DNA from: Bacteroidales bacterium
Lineage (GTDB): Bacteria > Bacteroidota > Bacteroidia > Bacteroidales > WCHB1-69
Length of the DNA: 60,661 nucleotides
Assembly: GCA_023229985.1 (NCBI GenBank)
Contig: JALNYF010000004.1
Coordinates: 1-60,661, forward strand
Reading direction: 5' to 3'
The notes under the pieces are model-generated. The model was not told the DNA's origin, did no database searches, and saw only the letters and a list, made by a program, of their open reading frames with translations. A program made the translations under genes and the position numbers. Within the stretch, counting starts at the first letter, position 1. Each line of letters begins with the position of its first letter. Below are positions 18,657 to 27,814 of the stretch, one piece after another.

Positions 18657-19649
18657 ATGGAACCCATTACAATTATTACCTTTGTAGGCTGTGTCTTACT
18701 TTTCATTCTTCTTTTATGGATGGTTCCGGTCGGGCTGTGGTTTACCGCATTAGTATCCGGAGTTCATGTTTCATTGCTTCAGCTCATACTCATGAGATGG
18801 AGAAAAGTACCGCCCGGTGTTATCGTCAACGCCATGATTACCGGTTCAAAAGCAGGAATTAAACTCAATCGTGATGAGTTGGAAGCACACTATTTGGCAG
18901 GGGGGCATGTCATACCTGTTGTCAATGCGTTAATATCGGCAGATAAAGCCAACATTTCCTTGGATTTCAAATCCGCTACTGCGATTGATTTAGCCGGTCG
19001 TAATGTGTTGGAAGCCATTCAAACATCTGTCAATCCGAAAGTTATCAATACCCCACCGGTAGCAGCTGTTGCCAAAGACGGGATACAACTTATTGCCAAG
19101 GCGCGGGTTACGGTTCGTACGAACATTCGCCAATTGGTGGGCGGTGCCGGCGAAGAAACCATCATTGCCCGTGTTGGCGAAGGAATTGTTACAGCTATCG
19201 GCTCAGCAACTTCCTATAAGACCGTGCTCGAAAACCCCGATTCAATTTCAAAAGTAGTGCTTACCAAGGGTTTAGATTCCGGTACCGCTTTTGAAATATT
19301 ATCCATCGACATCGCCGACATTGACGTTGGTAAAAATATCGGTGCCATGCTGCAAATCGACCAAGCCAACGCAGATAAGAATATTGCACAGGCAAAAGCC
19401 GAAGAACGCCGCGTGATGGCTGTCGCCTCCGAACAAGAAATGAAAGCAAAAGCCCAAGAAGCCAGAGCTAAAGTTATTCTTGCAGAATCCGAAGTACCCC
19501 TCGCCTTGGCAGAAGCATTCCGCAATGGCTCTTTCGGCGTACTCGACTATTACAAATTGGAGAACTTAAAAGCCGATACCCTAATGCGCGATACTATCAG
19601 CAAAAGCGGACAACAATCGACTCCTAAAAAAAATTCACCTGAAAAATAG
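18657..19649 (+). CDS. floA: Flotillin-like protein FloA
   Basis: The 330-residue product matches FloA (the former UPF0365 or YqfA family): an N-terminal hydrophobic hairpin (residues 5-46) that inserts from the cytoplasmic side, the family segment RWRKVPPGVIVNAMITGSKAG, the SPFH-like core with NTPPVAAVAKDGIQL and TVRTNIRQLVGGAGEETI, and an Ala/Glu-rich coiled coil (about 245-300). FloA oligomerises in the membrane and organises lipid microdomains that affect membrane fluidity and the work of membrane proteases. Length is normal. It is coupled to the upstream nfeD-like gene and followed at close range by a secreted nitroreductase. Confidence 0.95.
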   Translation: MEPITIITFVGCVLLFILLLWMVPVGLWFTALVSGVHVSLLQLILMRWRKVPPGVIVNAMITGSKAGIKLNRDELEAHYLAGGHVIPVVNALISADKANISLDFKSATAIDLAGRNVLEAIQTSVNPKVINTPPVAAVAKDGIQLIAKARVTVRTNIRQLVGGAGEETIIARVGEGIVTAIGSATSYKTVLENPDSISKVVLTKGLDSGTAFEILSIDIADIDVGKNIGAMLQIDQANADKNIAQAKAEERRVMAVASEQEMKAKAQEARAKVILAESEVPLALAEAFRNGSFGVLDYYKLENLKADTLMRDTISKSGQQSTPKKNSPEK

Positions 19650-19658
19650 TTTTTGATA

Positions 19659-20279
19659 ATGAGAAATCTTATTTCATTTATTACAATATTTATGATGGGA
19701 TTCAACTTACTCTCCGCACAAGATATTTCCTTGCCCACTCCCCAAAAAAGCGGAGGATTACCTCTCATGGACGCCCTGAATCATCGCCACTCCAGCCGCG
19801 AGTTCTCAGATAAAATGCTGTCACAACAACAATTGGCTGACCTGCTCTGGGCAGCCAATGGCGTGAATCGCCCCGACGGAAAACGAACCGCTCCCTCAGC
19901 CCGCAACCTCCAAGAAATTGACATCTACGTTTATCTGAGTACAGGCGTTTATTTCTATGATGCCATCGAAAACAAACTTGTATTAAAAGCGTCCGAAGAC
20001 CATCGTGAAGATGCTGCCATGCAATCTTTTGCTACTACCGCACCCGTCTTGCTTGTCTTTGTTGCCAATTATGACAAAATGGAGGGAATGGATGAGGATG
20101 CCCGTCTGATGTACGGCGCAACTGATTGCGGATACGTCAGCCAAAATGTATATCTGTTCTGCGCTGCTAATGAACTCAATACCGTCGTTTTAGGTAGTAT
20201 TTACCGTGATAAAATTCAAGAATTACTTCAGTTTAACGGGAAAGCCATCTTAGCACAACCAGTAGGCCTTTCAAAATAA
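19659..20279 (+). CDS. Secreted nitroreductase family (FMN-dependent) protein
   Basis: From ATG 19659 the product is 206 residues. A signal peptide (about residues 1-20, cleavage near LSAQ) precedes a nitroreductase fold: the FMN-binding RHSSREFS near residue 45, LADLLWAANGVNRPDGKRTAPSARN, and GYVSQNVYLFCAANELNTVVLG. Members bind FMN and reduce nitro compounds, quinones or similar substrates with NAD(P)H. The export signal is notable because soluble nitroreductases are usually cytoplasmic; related exported SagB-like proteins are known in Bacteroidetes. The frame can start at a TTG at 19653, but the ATG is better placed. It lies 9 bases after floA and 6 bases before the next gene. Confidence 0.85.
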   Translation: MRNLISFITIFMMGFNLLSAQDISLPTPQKSGGLPLMDALNHRHSSREFSDKMLSQQQLADLLWAANGVNRPDGKRTAPSARNLQEIDIYVYLSTGVYFYDAIENKLVLKASEDHREDAAMQSFATTAPVLLVFVANYDKMEGMDEDARLMYGATDCGYVSQNVYLFCAANELNTVVLGSIYRDKIQELLQFNGKAILAQPVGLSK

Positions 20280-20285
20280 AATACC

Positions 20286-21044
20286 ATGAAATTGAAATTA
20301 TGGATATGGGTTTGCTTGTTACCTTGTACCATTTTGGCTCAAAACAACAGCAAATTTGAAATATCCTACGAAAAGATCACGTTGGACGCGACACACCAAC
20401 AAAGCAATGATAAAAACATTGCTGGCTATTTTGATAGTATCAAAAAAATTAACGACGGAATGATGGGTGTTACCATCGGATATTGTAATTCTACTTTAGA
20501 GAATTTCCGCCCTGAAAGCCCGTTGTCCAACTTTCTGACAGACGCGTTACTCTCTTTTTCAGATTCAGTGGCACGTGCCCATCATCAAAAGCCGGTTGAT
20601 TTTTCCCTGCTGAACTTCGGTGGGATTCGTGGCTCTTTAAAGCAAGGTCCCATCACCGTTGGTAATATCTATAATATTTTGTTTGATAACAAAATCGTGA
20701 TCTCCTCCATTCAAGGAAGTGAAGTCATCAAACTGATTAAAAAATTTGGTGATAAAAGTTGTCCCGCATATTCCAATATAAGAATCGTTTATTACAACAA
20801 TAAACCTATTTCATATACTATCGGAGATCAACCCATCGAAGAGGATCGAATCTATCGCGTTGGCACGATAGATTTTCTCGTCTTCAGTAATGGAGACAAA
20901 ATCTTTGAAAACATCTCCCTTATCGATAGCTACAATACCAATACTTCGATGCGAGATATGGTCATCAATTATATCCAAAACAAAAAGAATATTGATGCAA
21001 AACGAGATGGAAGGGTGAATATTCAAATACAACCCCAACATTAA
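20286..21044 (+). CDS. 5'-nucleotidase C-terminal domain protein (UshA-like), without metallophosphatase half
   Basis: The 252-residue product has a signal peptide (MKLKLWIWVCLLPCTILAQ) and then only the C-terminal substrate-specificity domain of UshA-type 5'-nucleotidases: ESPLSNFLTDALL, LLNFGGIRGSLKQGPITVGNIYNI, then ILFDNKIVISSIQGSEV and the IYRVGTIDFLVFSNGD segment. In UshA this domain binds the nucleoside, while the dimetal phosphatase site is in the N-terminal half. In many Bacteroidetes the two halves are neighbouring genes. Here the next gene is uvrA and the previous one is a nitroreductase, so the phosphatase half is missing locally. It probably acts in the periplasm. Confidence 0.88.
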   Translation: MKLKLWIWVCLLPCTILAQNNSKFEISYEKITLDATHQQSNDKNIAGYFDSIKKINDGMMGVTIGYCNSTLENFRPESPLSNFLTDALLSFSDSVARAHHQKPVDFSLLNFGGIRGSLKQGPITVGNIYNILFDNKIVISSIQGSEVIKLIKKFGDKSCPAYSNIRIVYYNNKPISYTIGDQPIEEDRIYRVGTIDFLVFSNGDKIFENISLIDSYNTNTSMRDMVINYIQNKKNIDAKRDGRVNIQIQPQH

Positions 21045-21190
21045 CCTACACACAATATATTTACTGTCTATCACTCTATTTCGGATAAAAGATTCTATTT
21101 ATGACCGGAAATAAATGGCGTGTTGGCAGTTTAAACAGAATAATGCACAACTTTTTAGTTCAAATACTTCCCTATTTCAGGGATTAATTG

Positions 21191-21198
21191 TAATTTTG
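21191..21198 (+). promoter_or_regulatory. -7 element for uvrA
   Basis: TAATTTTG matches TAnnTTTG and lies 31 bases before the uvrA ATG. Confidence 0.65.
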
Positions 21199-21229
21199 CC
21201 GCTTAATTTTTTGAAAAAGCAGACGGGAA

Positions 21230-24058
21230 ATGGATAAAAAAATAATTATAAAGGGCACAAGAGTCAACAACCTGAAAAACATAAGTGTAGAGATTCCTCA
21301 AAATCAATTGATAGTGATTACAGGCTTGTCGGGTTCAGGAAAATCATCGCTGGCTTTTGACACGTTATATGCAGAAGGACAACGTCGTTACGTAGAAAGT
21401 TTGAGTTCTTATGCTCGTCAATTTATGGGTAAAATAACCAAGCCCGATGTCGATTTCATTCAAAATATTCCGCCTGCCATCGCTATCGAACAACGTGTCA
21501 TTTCGCGTAATCCACGTTCTACGGTGGGAACGACAACCGAAATTTATGAATATTTTAAACTTCTTTATGCTCGCGTCGGCAAAACCACTTCCCCCGTCAG
21601 CGGAAAATTGGTTAAACGTGAGAATCTAAACGACGTACTTAAATTTGCACATGCCATTCCTCTTTCTGCCAAAGTATATATTGCCGCCCCTATCGTCATC
21701 GTGTCGGGAAGGACATTAACAGAACAGCTTGAAATTTTACAAAAGCAAGGTTACAGCCGACTTATTTGCAAAAAGGAGATTCTGGATATTGATACTCTTT
21801 TACAAACAAAAAAGACGACACTCACCTCCCTTTATATCTTGATAGATAGATTTAAGGCATCTAATATCATGACCGAACAAGCTCGTTTTGCGGATTCCGT
21901 GCAAACCGCTTTTAATGAAGGTAAAGGGTCATGTATGCTACAAGTTGAAGATAATGAAGATATTAAGCAGAAAATTTTCAATGATTCGATGGAAATGGAC
22001 GGCATTAAATTTGAAGAACCCTCCATCAATTTATTCAGTTTTAATAATCCTTATGGTGCATGTCCCATTTGCGGAGGCACAGGTATCGTTGATGGAATAG
22101 ATCCCGACTTGGTGATTCCCGACACCTCACTTTCCGTTTTTGAAGGAGCCGTTGCCTGCTGGCACGGTGAAAAATTAAAAGAGTGGCAGGATTATTTTAT
22201 CAAATATGCCGTAAAACAACAATTTCCGCCTCACCGCGCTATTGATGAACTGACGAAAGAAGAGTACAATTTGTTGTGGAACGGCGACCCCGACAATAAG
22301 GTTTTGGGCATTCAACAGTTTTTTGAATTTGTTGAAAAACAACGTTATAAAATTCAATATCGGGTCCTTGCTACCCGTTATCGCGGGCGTACCATCTGCC
22401 CCGATTGCCAAGGAACCCGACTACGCAAAGATGCCAATTACGTAAAAATTGGCGATAAATCCATTTCCGACCTCATCACGATGCCCATTACTGAATTGCA
22501 TAAATTCCTTTCCACATTCAAATTTAAAGATAAAAATGACGAAATAATTGGCAAAGGTATAGTCAAAGAATTGATTAACAGGCTTTCGTTCATTATGGAT
22601 GTGGGGTTAGGCTATCTGACGCTTAATCGGGCGGCACGCTCCTTGTCGGGTGGCGAATCACAGCGAATCAACTTGGCAACCTCATTAGGAAGTAGCTTGG
22701 TCGGCTCACTTTACATTTTAGATGAACCCAGTATCGGATTGCACCCACGTGATACAGAACGACTTATTCACGTTTTACAACAACTTCGCGACATTGGCAA
22801 CACCGTCGTCATTGTTGAACATGATGAAGACATTATTAAACATGCAGATTATATCATTGACATCGGTCCGGAAGCCGGACGATTAGGCGGTGAAATAGTT
22901 TTTTGCGGCACTTACCCGCAATTAATCAAAAAATCCAATAACCTGACGGCTGCCTATATTCGAGGAATGGAAGCCCCGCTAACAGATGGAAATCTGTGCA
23001 TTCAAATACCTGATATTCGCCGTAAATGGCGAAACTATATTCAAATTTTCGGTGCCAAAGAACATAATTTGAAAAATGTTAATGTAAAAATTCCCTTACA
23101 AATACTTACCGTCATCACCGGCGTAAGTGGCTCAGGAAAAAGTACCTTAATAAAAGATATTTTATATCCTGCCATCCAAAAAAAACTATCGGATACTTCT
23201 GAAAAAATGGGCAAACATTCAAAGGTCGAAGCGGATTGGAGCAAAATTTCCGAAGTAATTGTGGTGGACCAAAACCCGATAGGAAAATCCTCGCGCTCAA
23301 ACCCCGCCATATATATCAAAGCATTTGATGACATAAGAGAACTCTTTGCCAATCAACCACTTTCCAAACAACGCAATTACAAACCCGGTTTTTTCTCTTT
23401 CAATACGGTAGGCGGCAGGTGCGATGAATGTGACGGCGAAGGGGTTATTCACGTCAGTATGCAGTTTATGGCGGATGTGGACTTGGTTTGCTCCGAATGT
23501 CACGGGAAACACTATAAAGATGAAATTCTTGAAGTAAAAATTGCCGGAAAAGACATTAGCGACATTTTAGATATGACTATTAATCAGGCAATTGAGTTCT
23601 TCTCGTCGCTTAAAGAACCTAACAGATTATCCGGAAGCATCATAGCCAAATTAAGTTATTTGCAAGATGTCGGATTAGGCTATTTAAAAATGGGACAACC
23701 CTCGCAAACTCTTTCCGGTGGCGAATCGCAACGCGTGAAATTAGCGTTCTTTCTCTCCCAAGGCGATGCCAAACAAAATATACTCTTTATCTTTGACGAA
23801 CCAACAACAGGACTTCATTTTCATGATATCAATAAATTGTATAGCGCTTTTAATCAACTTATTGAGAAAGGAAACTCTATCATTGTTATTGAGCATAACC
23901 CTGAAATTATCAAATGTGCCGATTGGATAATTGACTTAGGACCGGACGGCGGAGAAGCGGGAGGGCATATCGTGTGCGAAGGGACACCGGAAGATATTGT
24001 CAAATGTAAAAAATCATATACCGGCAAAGTACTCACCGAAAAACTAAAACATAAATAA
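21230..24058 (+). CDS. uvrA: Excinuclease ABC subunit A
   Basis: UvrA is the damage-scanning ATPase of nucleotide excision repair; it loads UvrB on lesions. The 942-residue product has two ABC ATPase halves: Walker A GLSGSGKSS (about 31-39) and GVSGSGKST (about 629-637), and ABC signatures LSGGESQRINLA and LSGGESQRVKLA. The second zinc module is complete (RCDECDGEG, then VCSECHGKHY). In the first zinc module, only the second Cys pair is present (ACPICGGTG); the usual first CxxC just before FEEP is replaced by MEMDG. As I recall, Bacteroidetes UvrA proteins often look like this, so it is probably a lineage trait. Length is normal. It has its own promoter and precedes cysS. Confidence 0.97.
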   Translation: MDKKIIIKGTRVNNLKNISVEIPQNQLIVITGLSGSGKSSLAFDTLYAEGQRRYVESLSSYARQFMGKITKPDVDFIQNIPPAIAIEQRVISRNPRSTVGTTTEIYEYFKLLYARVGKTTSPVSGKLVKRENLNDVLKFAHAIPLSAKVYIAAPIVIVSGRTLTEQLEILQKQGYSRLICKKEILDIDTLLQTKKTTLTSLYILIDRFKASNIMTEQARFADSVQTAFNEGKGSCMLQVEDNEDIKQKIFNDSMEMDGIKFEEPSINLFSFNNPYGACPICGGTGIVDGIDPDLVIPDTSLSVFEGAVACWHGEKLKEWQDYFIKYAVKQQFPPHRAIDELTKEEYNLLWNGDPDNKVLGIQQFFEFVEKQRYKIQYRVLATRYRGRTICPDCQGTRLRKDANYVKIGDKSISDLITMPITELHKFLSTFKFKDKNDEIIGKGIVKELINRLSFIMDVGLGYLTLNRAARSLSGGESQRINLATSLGSSLVGSLYILDEPSIGLHPRDTERLIHVLQQLRDIGNTVVIVEHDEDIIKHADYIIDIGPEAGRLGGEIVFCGTYPQLIKKSNNLTAAYIRGMEAPLTDGNLCIQIPDIRRKWRNYIQIFGAKEHNLKNVNVKIPLQILTVITGVSGSGKSTLIKDILYPAIQKKLSDTSEKMGKHSKVEADWSKISEVIVVDQNPIGKSSRSNPAIYIKAFDDIRELFANQPLSKQRNYKPGFFSFNTVGGRCDECDGEGVIHVSMQFMADVDLVCSECHGKHYKDEILEVKIAGKDISDILDMTINQAIEFFSSLKEPNRLSGSIIAKLSYLQDVGLGYLKMGQPSQTLSGGESQRVKLAFFLSQGDAKQNILFIFDEPTTGLHFHDINKLYSAFNQLIEKGNSIIVIEHNPEIIKCADWIIDLGPDGGEAGGHIVCEGTPEDIVKCKKSYTGKVLTEKLKHK

Positions 24059-24115
24059 CTGCTCTATTTTTGAATCCATTTTGATCAAAAATTCTGCCTT
24101 TTAAAAATATTCATG

Positions 24116-24123
24116 TAAATTTG
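24116..24123 (+). promoter_or_regulatory. -7 element for cysS
   Basis: TAAATTTG followed by CAGG matches TAnnTTTG, 46 bases before the cysS ATG. Confidence 0.65.
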
Positions 24124-24169
24124 CAGGCTTTATCGAAAAAATAAATAATTAAGCTAAAATATTGATATA

Positions 24170-25654
24170 ATGAATAATACTGATAATCAAGCAAAACTGG
24201 AGATTTTCAATACACTCTCCAAAAAGAAAGAACATTTCGTCCCAATGCACCCAAACTTGGTTGGACTTTATGTCTGTGGACCTACCGTTTATGGAGAACC
24301 TCATTTGGGACACGCCCGCCCTGCCGTGACTTTTGACCTCGTTTTCAGGTATTTACAACATATCGGCTACAAAGTGCGCTACGTCCGCAATATTACCGAT
24401 GTGGGACATTTGGAAAATGATGCAGATGAAGGCGAAGACAAAATTGCCAAAAAAGCACGCCTTGAACAGCTTGAGCCTATGGAAATTGCACAATTTTACA
24501 TTGATAGCTACCACCGCGCCATGGATGCACTCAACGTGAAACGCCCCTCCATTGAACCTCGCGCCTCCGGTCATATTATTGAACAAATGGACATGGTTAA
24601 AAGAATCTTAGATAAGGGTTTTGCCTATATCTCTAACGGTTCAGTCTATTTTGACGTGGCTAAATTTGACAAAGAATATGGATATGGCAAATTATCGGGA
24701 CGGGTCTTAGATGAACTGATTGCCAACACACGAAGTTTAGACGGACAAGAAGAAAAACATAATCCTGCCGATTTTGCCCTCTGGAAAAAAGCATCACCCG
24801 AACATATTATGCGCTGGGAATCCCCATGGAGCAACGGCTTCCCGGGCTGGCATATTGAATGTACAGCAATGAGCACCAAGTATTTAGGCGAACAATTCGA
24901 CATCCACGGCGGCGGAATGGATCTACTGTTTCCCCATCACGAATCGGAAGTTTGTCAAAGTACGGTAGCCAACGGAAAAGAATCCGTTAAATATTGGATG
25001 CACAACAACATGATTACCATTAATGGACAAAAAATGGGCAAATCGTTGGGTAACTTTATCACACTCAACGAGTTCTTTACAGGCTCACACCCGACATTGA
25101 AACAAGCCTATTCCCCCATGACCATTCGCTTCTTTGTCTTGCAAGCACATTATCGCGGAACGTTGGACTTCTCGAACGATGCCTTATTAGCAGCCGAAAA
25201 AGGAATGACCAAACTATACGCCGCCGCTGCCTTGCTCCCTAAACTCAAAGCCGGCGACCATTCAGACGAAAATATCAATGAATGGATACAAAGATGCTAT
25301 GATGCGATGAATGATGACTTCAATACCCCGAAATTAATTGCCGAATTATTCGACGCTTCACGCATGATCAATTCTATTCACGATGGAAAAATGACTGCCA
25401 CTAAAGCCGATTTAGACTTGCTTACTAACTCCTTTAATACTTTCTTTTTCAATATTTTAGGTATGAAAGAAGAATTGGCTCAAAACAACCAATCCGAATA
25501 CACCGATCAATTAATGTCCTTGATTCTTGAGATCCGTAAAGATGCAAAAGCCAATAAGAATTGGACGATCGCCGATATGATTCGCGACAAATTGAACGAT
25601 GCCGGCATTGTTTTAAAAGATACAAAAGAAGGCACCACCTACGAACTTAATTAA
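24170..25654 (+). CDS. cysS: Cysteinyl-tRNA synthetase
   Basis: The enzyme charges tRNA-Cys with cysteine. The 494-residue product is a class I synthetase: zinc Cys in YVCGPTVYGEPHLGHAR with the HIGH-type motif HLGH, the second zinc region WHIECTAMS, FDIHGGGMDLLFPHHE, and the KMSKS-type loop read as KMGKS at 288-292. The C-terminal anticodon-binding part includes a helical DALR-like region. Length is normal. It leads a pair with the inactive M16 gene, which starts 4 bases after its stop. Confidence 0.98.
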   Translation: MNNTDNQAKLEIFNTLSKKKEHFVPMHPNLVGLYVCGPTVYGEPHLGHARPAVTFDLVFRYLQHIGYKVRYVRNITDVGHLENDADEGEDKIAKKARLEQLEPMEIAQFYIDSYHRAMDALNVKRPSIEPRASGHIIEQMDMVKRILDKGFAYISNGSVYFDVAKFDKEYGYGKLSGRVLDELIANTRSLDGQEEKHNPADFALWKKASPEHIMRWESPWSNGFPGWHIECTAMSTKYLGEQFDIHGGGMDLLFPHHESEVCQSTVANGKESVKYWMHNNMITINGQKMGKSLGNFITLNEFFTGSHPTLKQAYSPMTIRFFVLQAHYRGTLDFSNDALLAAEKGMTKLYAAAALLPKLKAGDHSDENINEWIQRCYDAMNDDFNTPKLIAELFDASRMINSIHDGKMTATKADLDLLTNSFNTFFFNILGMKEELAQNNQSEYTDQLMSLILEIRKDAKANKNWTIADMIRDKLNDAGIVLKDTKEGTTYELN

Positions 25655-25658
25655 TAAT

Positions 25659-26942
25659 ATGTTAGATAGAACCATCGCACCGCCCATTCACGACTTTGAA
25701 CCATTTGTGCTACCTCAACCTAGTTCCGTTCAACTCCCCAACGGTATCCCCTTCAAGTTGTTTATCAATCCACATCTTGATTTGATTCATTTCATCATTC
25801 GCGTAAAAGCCGGGGTCTTTTTTGAAAAACAAAAAAATGTAGCCGCATTTTGCTACTCTATTCTTTCCGAATGCCACCCCTCTTTATCCGCCAACGAGTT
25901 TGATGGAAAATTGGATTATTTCGGTGCCACTTTGAATTTATCTGTCGGATTTGAATATGTCACCATCTCATTTATCGTTCCTAAAACAAACTGCAAAAAC
26001 GCTTTTTCTTTTTTATCTGAAGTCCTTATTTCACCTTCCTTTAAAGAAGAAAGTGTAAAAAAACAGAAAGAAATTAAAATCAAAAATTGGGAATATTCAT
26101 CACTTAAAACTGATATACGCGCCAATCGTTTGATGTATAATGCTTTCTTCGGCAACGAAAAACCATACGGAAAAATCATTGAAATATCTGATATCCAATC
26201 TATTACTCCTGAATTACTGACAGAATTTTATCACGATACTTTTTCTGCACCCAATATTAAAGTGTATGCAACCGGAAATATTGACGATGAATTGGAAAAA
26301 CATATTGCTACATGTATTAGCCATTTCCCGGCTGGAAATAGATCGATGACAACCCCGCAAATTATCTTTCCCAAACTGCCACCCAAGATTGTCGATTATT
26401 GGGAAAATGCAATGCAAACTTCCTTAGTGCTGTGCCGCCCATGTTTATCTTATACCGATCAAGAGTATTTCGATTTTGAAATATTGAGCACCTTTTTAGG
26501 TGGCTATTTCGGCTCACGGCTGATGCAAAATCTTCGCGAAAAAAATGGCTACACATACAGCGTCAATTCGGCATCTTCTTATTTCGCCGACCAATCTGTG
26601 TTTTTTATCGAAACGGAGGTGAATAATGATAATGTGGATTACGCCATTGAAGCATGCTTTACGGAAATGAAAATTTTGCGGGAACAACTTGCTGATGAAG
26701 AGGAGCTCAATAACGTGAAACAATTCATTTTAGGCTCACTCATGCGCAGTATTGACGGAACTATTCAATATATGAAAAAGTATATCGGCTGGGAAGATTA
26801 CGCCATGACAGAACAATCGTTTTATGACGGAATAGCAGCGGTTCAAAAAGCCGATGTCCAATTAATTGAATCATTGGCTAACAAATATTTAAAAGAAGAA
26901 GACTTCACTACTATCGTGGTTGGGAAATACCCGTCCAAATAG
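25659..26942 (+). CDS. M16 peptidase-like protein without the zinc-binding motif
   Basis: The 427-residue product has the size and pattern of an M16B peptidase subunit: the LPNGIPFKLFIN strand, a first domain, and the conserved second-domain segment GSRLMQNLREKNGYTYSVNS. Where catalytic members have HxxEH, this sequence reads NVAAFCYSILSECH, so the zinc ligands are absent. Non-catalytic M16 subunits usually pair with an active subunit to form the closed chamber. No active short M16 gene is adjacent; the only other M16 in the window (36053-38968) is a two-domain protein with its own motif. There is no signal peptide, so this one should be cytoplasmic. Its 3' end overlaps the convergent thioesterase gene by 32 bases. 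Confidence 0.85.
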   Translation: MLDRTIAPPIHDFEPFVLPQPSSVQLPNGIPFKLFINPHLDLIHFIIRVKAGVFFEKQKNVAAFCYSILSECHPSLSANEFDGKLDYFGATLNLSVGFEYVTISFIVPKTNCKNAFSFLSEVLISPSFKEESVKKQKEIKIKNWEYSSLKTDIRANRLMYNAFFGNEKPYGKIIEISDIQSITPELLTEFYHDTFSAPNIKVYATGNIDDELEKHIATCISHFPAGNRSMTTPQIIFPKLPPKIVDYWENAMQTSLVLCRPCLSYTDQEYFDFEILSTFLGGYFGSRLMQNLREKNGYTYSVNSASSYFADQSVFFIETEVNNDNVDYAIEACFTEMKILREQLADEEELNNVKQFILGSLMRSIDGTIQYMKKYIGWEDYAMTEQSFYDGIAAVQKADVQLIESLANKYLKEEDFTTIVVGKYPSK

Positions 26943-27672
26943 TCTTTATTTTGCAAAATTCTTCGTTCGTTTTCCGATCGATAATAGTAGAAAAATGGGT
27001 GTTGCAGTCTTTAATTTGCGTATAAATTTCGTAATAGTCCCCTAAATGTGCCTGACTTGTATAATTAATAATGATGGTTTTCAAATGATGCGTTTCCAAA
27101 AAATCTAATGCGTAACTATCTAATAACCAGCCCACATATCGGGTATTATTCACATGGTTGTTGGTGTCAATGTCTGAATACAGTACCTCACGCGTACAAA
27201 TGGGAGAAGCATCAGAAATAGATACTTTAGGAATTTTAAGATTCTTTTCAAATAAATCTTTGCCCTTATCCGAGCAAGGAATGATGTCACCGACAATATC
27301 GCTAACTATCTGAGGTTTAAAATTAATTGTATCCAAAATAGTCCAAAGCGAATAAGCCTTCACGATAACTTGTTGCCGTTGATTTTGAATTTCAAAACAT
27401 CGTGGCTGAATCAGATGATCGGGAGTATTAGCCCAAGTGGTAATGTCAATGGTATCATGCCAATGCGGGAACTGTTCAAATTGCAATCCCATCCGATAAA
27501 GTGTCCAAAAAGTATTTTTCTTTTGTAAATCTTCCCAAGCAACATGTTGATCTGCAGAATGTTGCTCCGCGACCTCCTGCATATAACCCAACAAATATGG
27601 AAGTCGAATATCAAATTTTTTGTCAATAAGATGTGAGCCGACTTCAAATTGTTTACTAAAAAAGGGTGTCAT
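26911..27672 (-). CDS. Acyl-ACP thioesterase (FatA/FatB-like family)
   Basis: The enzyme releases fatty acids from acyl carrier protein. From the ATG at 27672 the product is 253 residues. It shows the double hot-dog layout of bacterial acyl-ACP thioesterases (PF01643 type): N-terminal FEVGSHLIDKKFDIRLPY, central NTFWTLYRMGLQFEQFP, and the second-half motif SDIDTNNHVNNTRYVGW, where the conserved Asn and His of the catalytic region lie. The frame extends to another ATG at 27705, but that codon falls inside the promoter element, so the shorter start is right. Its 3' end runs 32 bases into the convergent M16-like gene. Confidence 0.92.
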   Translation of the reverse strand: MTPFFSKQFEVGSHLIDKKFDIRLPYLLGYMQEVAEQHSADQHVAWEDLQKKNTFWTLYRMGLQFEQFPHWHDTIDITTWANTPDHLIQPRCFEIQNQRQQVIVKAYSLWTILDTINFKPQIVSDIVGDIIPCSDKGKDLFEKNLKIPKVSISDASPICTREVLYSDIDTNNHVNNTRYVGWLLDSYALDFLETHHLKTIIINYTSQAHLGDYYEIYTQIKDCNTHFSTIIDRKTNEEFCKIKTIWTGISQPR

Positions 27673-27694
27673 AATCAAATTTTGAATTGTCTGG

Positions 27695-27702
27695 CAAAAA
27701 TA
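27695..27702 (-). promoter_or_regulatory. -7 element for the acyl-ACP thioesterase
   Basis: The minus strand reads TATTTTTG, an exact TAnnTTTG match 22 bases before the preferred ATG at 27672. It decides the start choice for this gene. Confidence 0.7.
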
Positions 27703-27780
27703 CATCTTTTTTCTTGTTTATATTAATGAAAAATGAAAGATTTTTTCAGAACAACAAGACATTTTATGACCAAAATCAAT

Positions 27781-27788
27781 TACCTTTG
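27781..27788 (+). promoter_or_regulatory. -7 element for hflX
   Basis: TACCTTTG followed by CAG matches TAnnTTTG, 26 bases before the hflX ATG, and lies back to back with the thioesterase promoter. Confidence 0.7.
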
Positions 27789-27814
27789 CAGCCGATTTTA
27801 AAGAAAAAATTTTT

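Noticed and set aside
24067..24091. TTTTTGA/TCAAAAA pair after uvrA as a terminator
   Set aside because: The stem is only 7 bp, nearly all A-T, with an 11-base loop; too weak to call.
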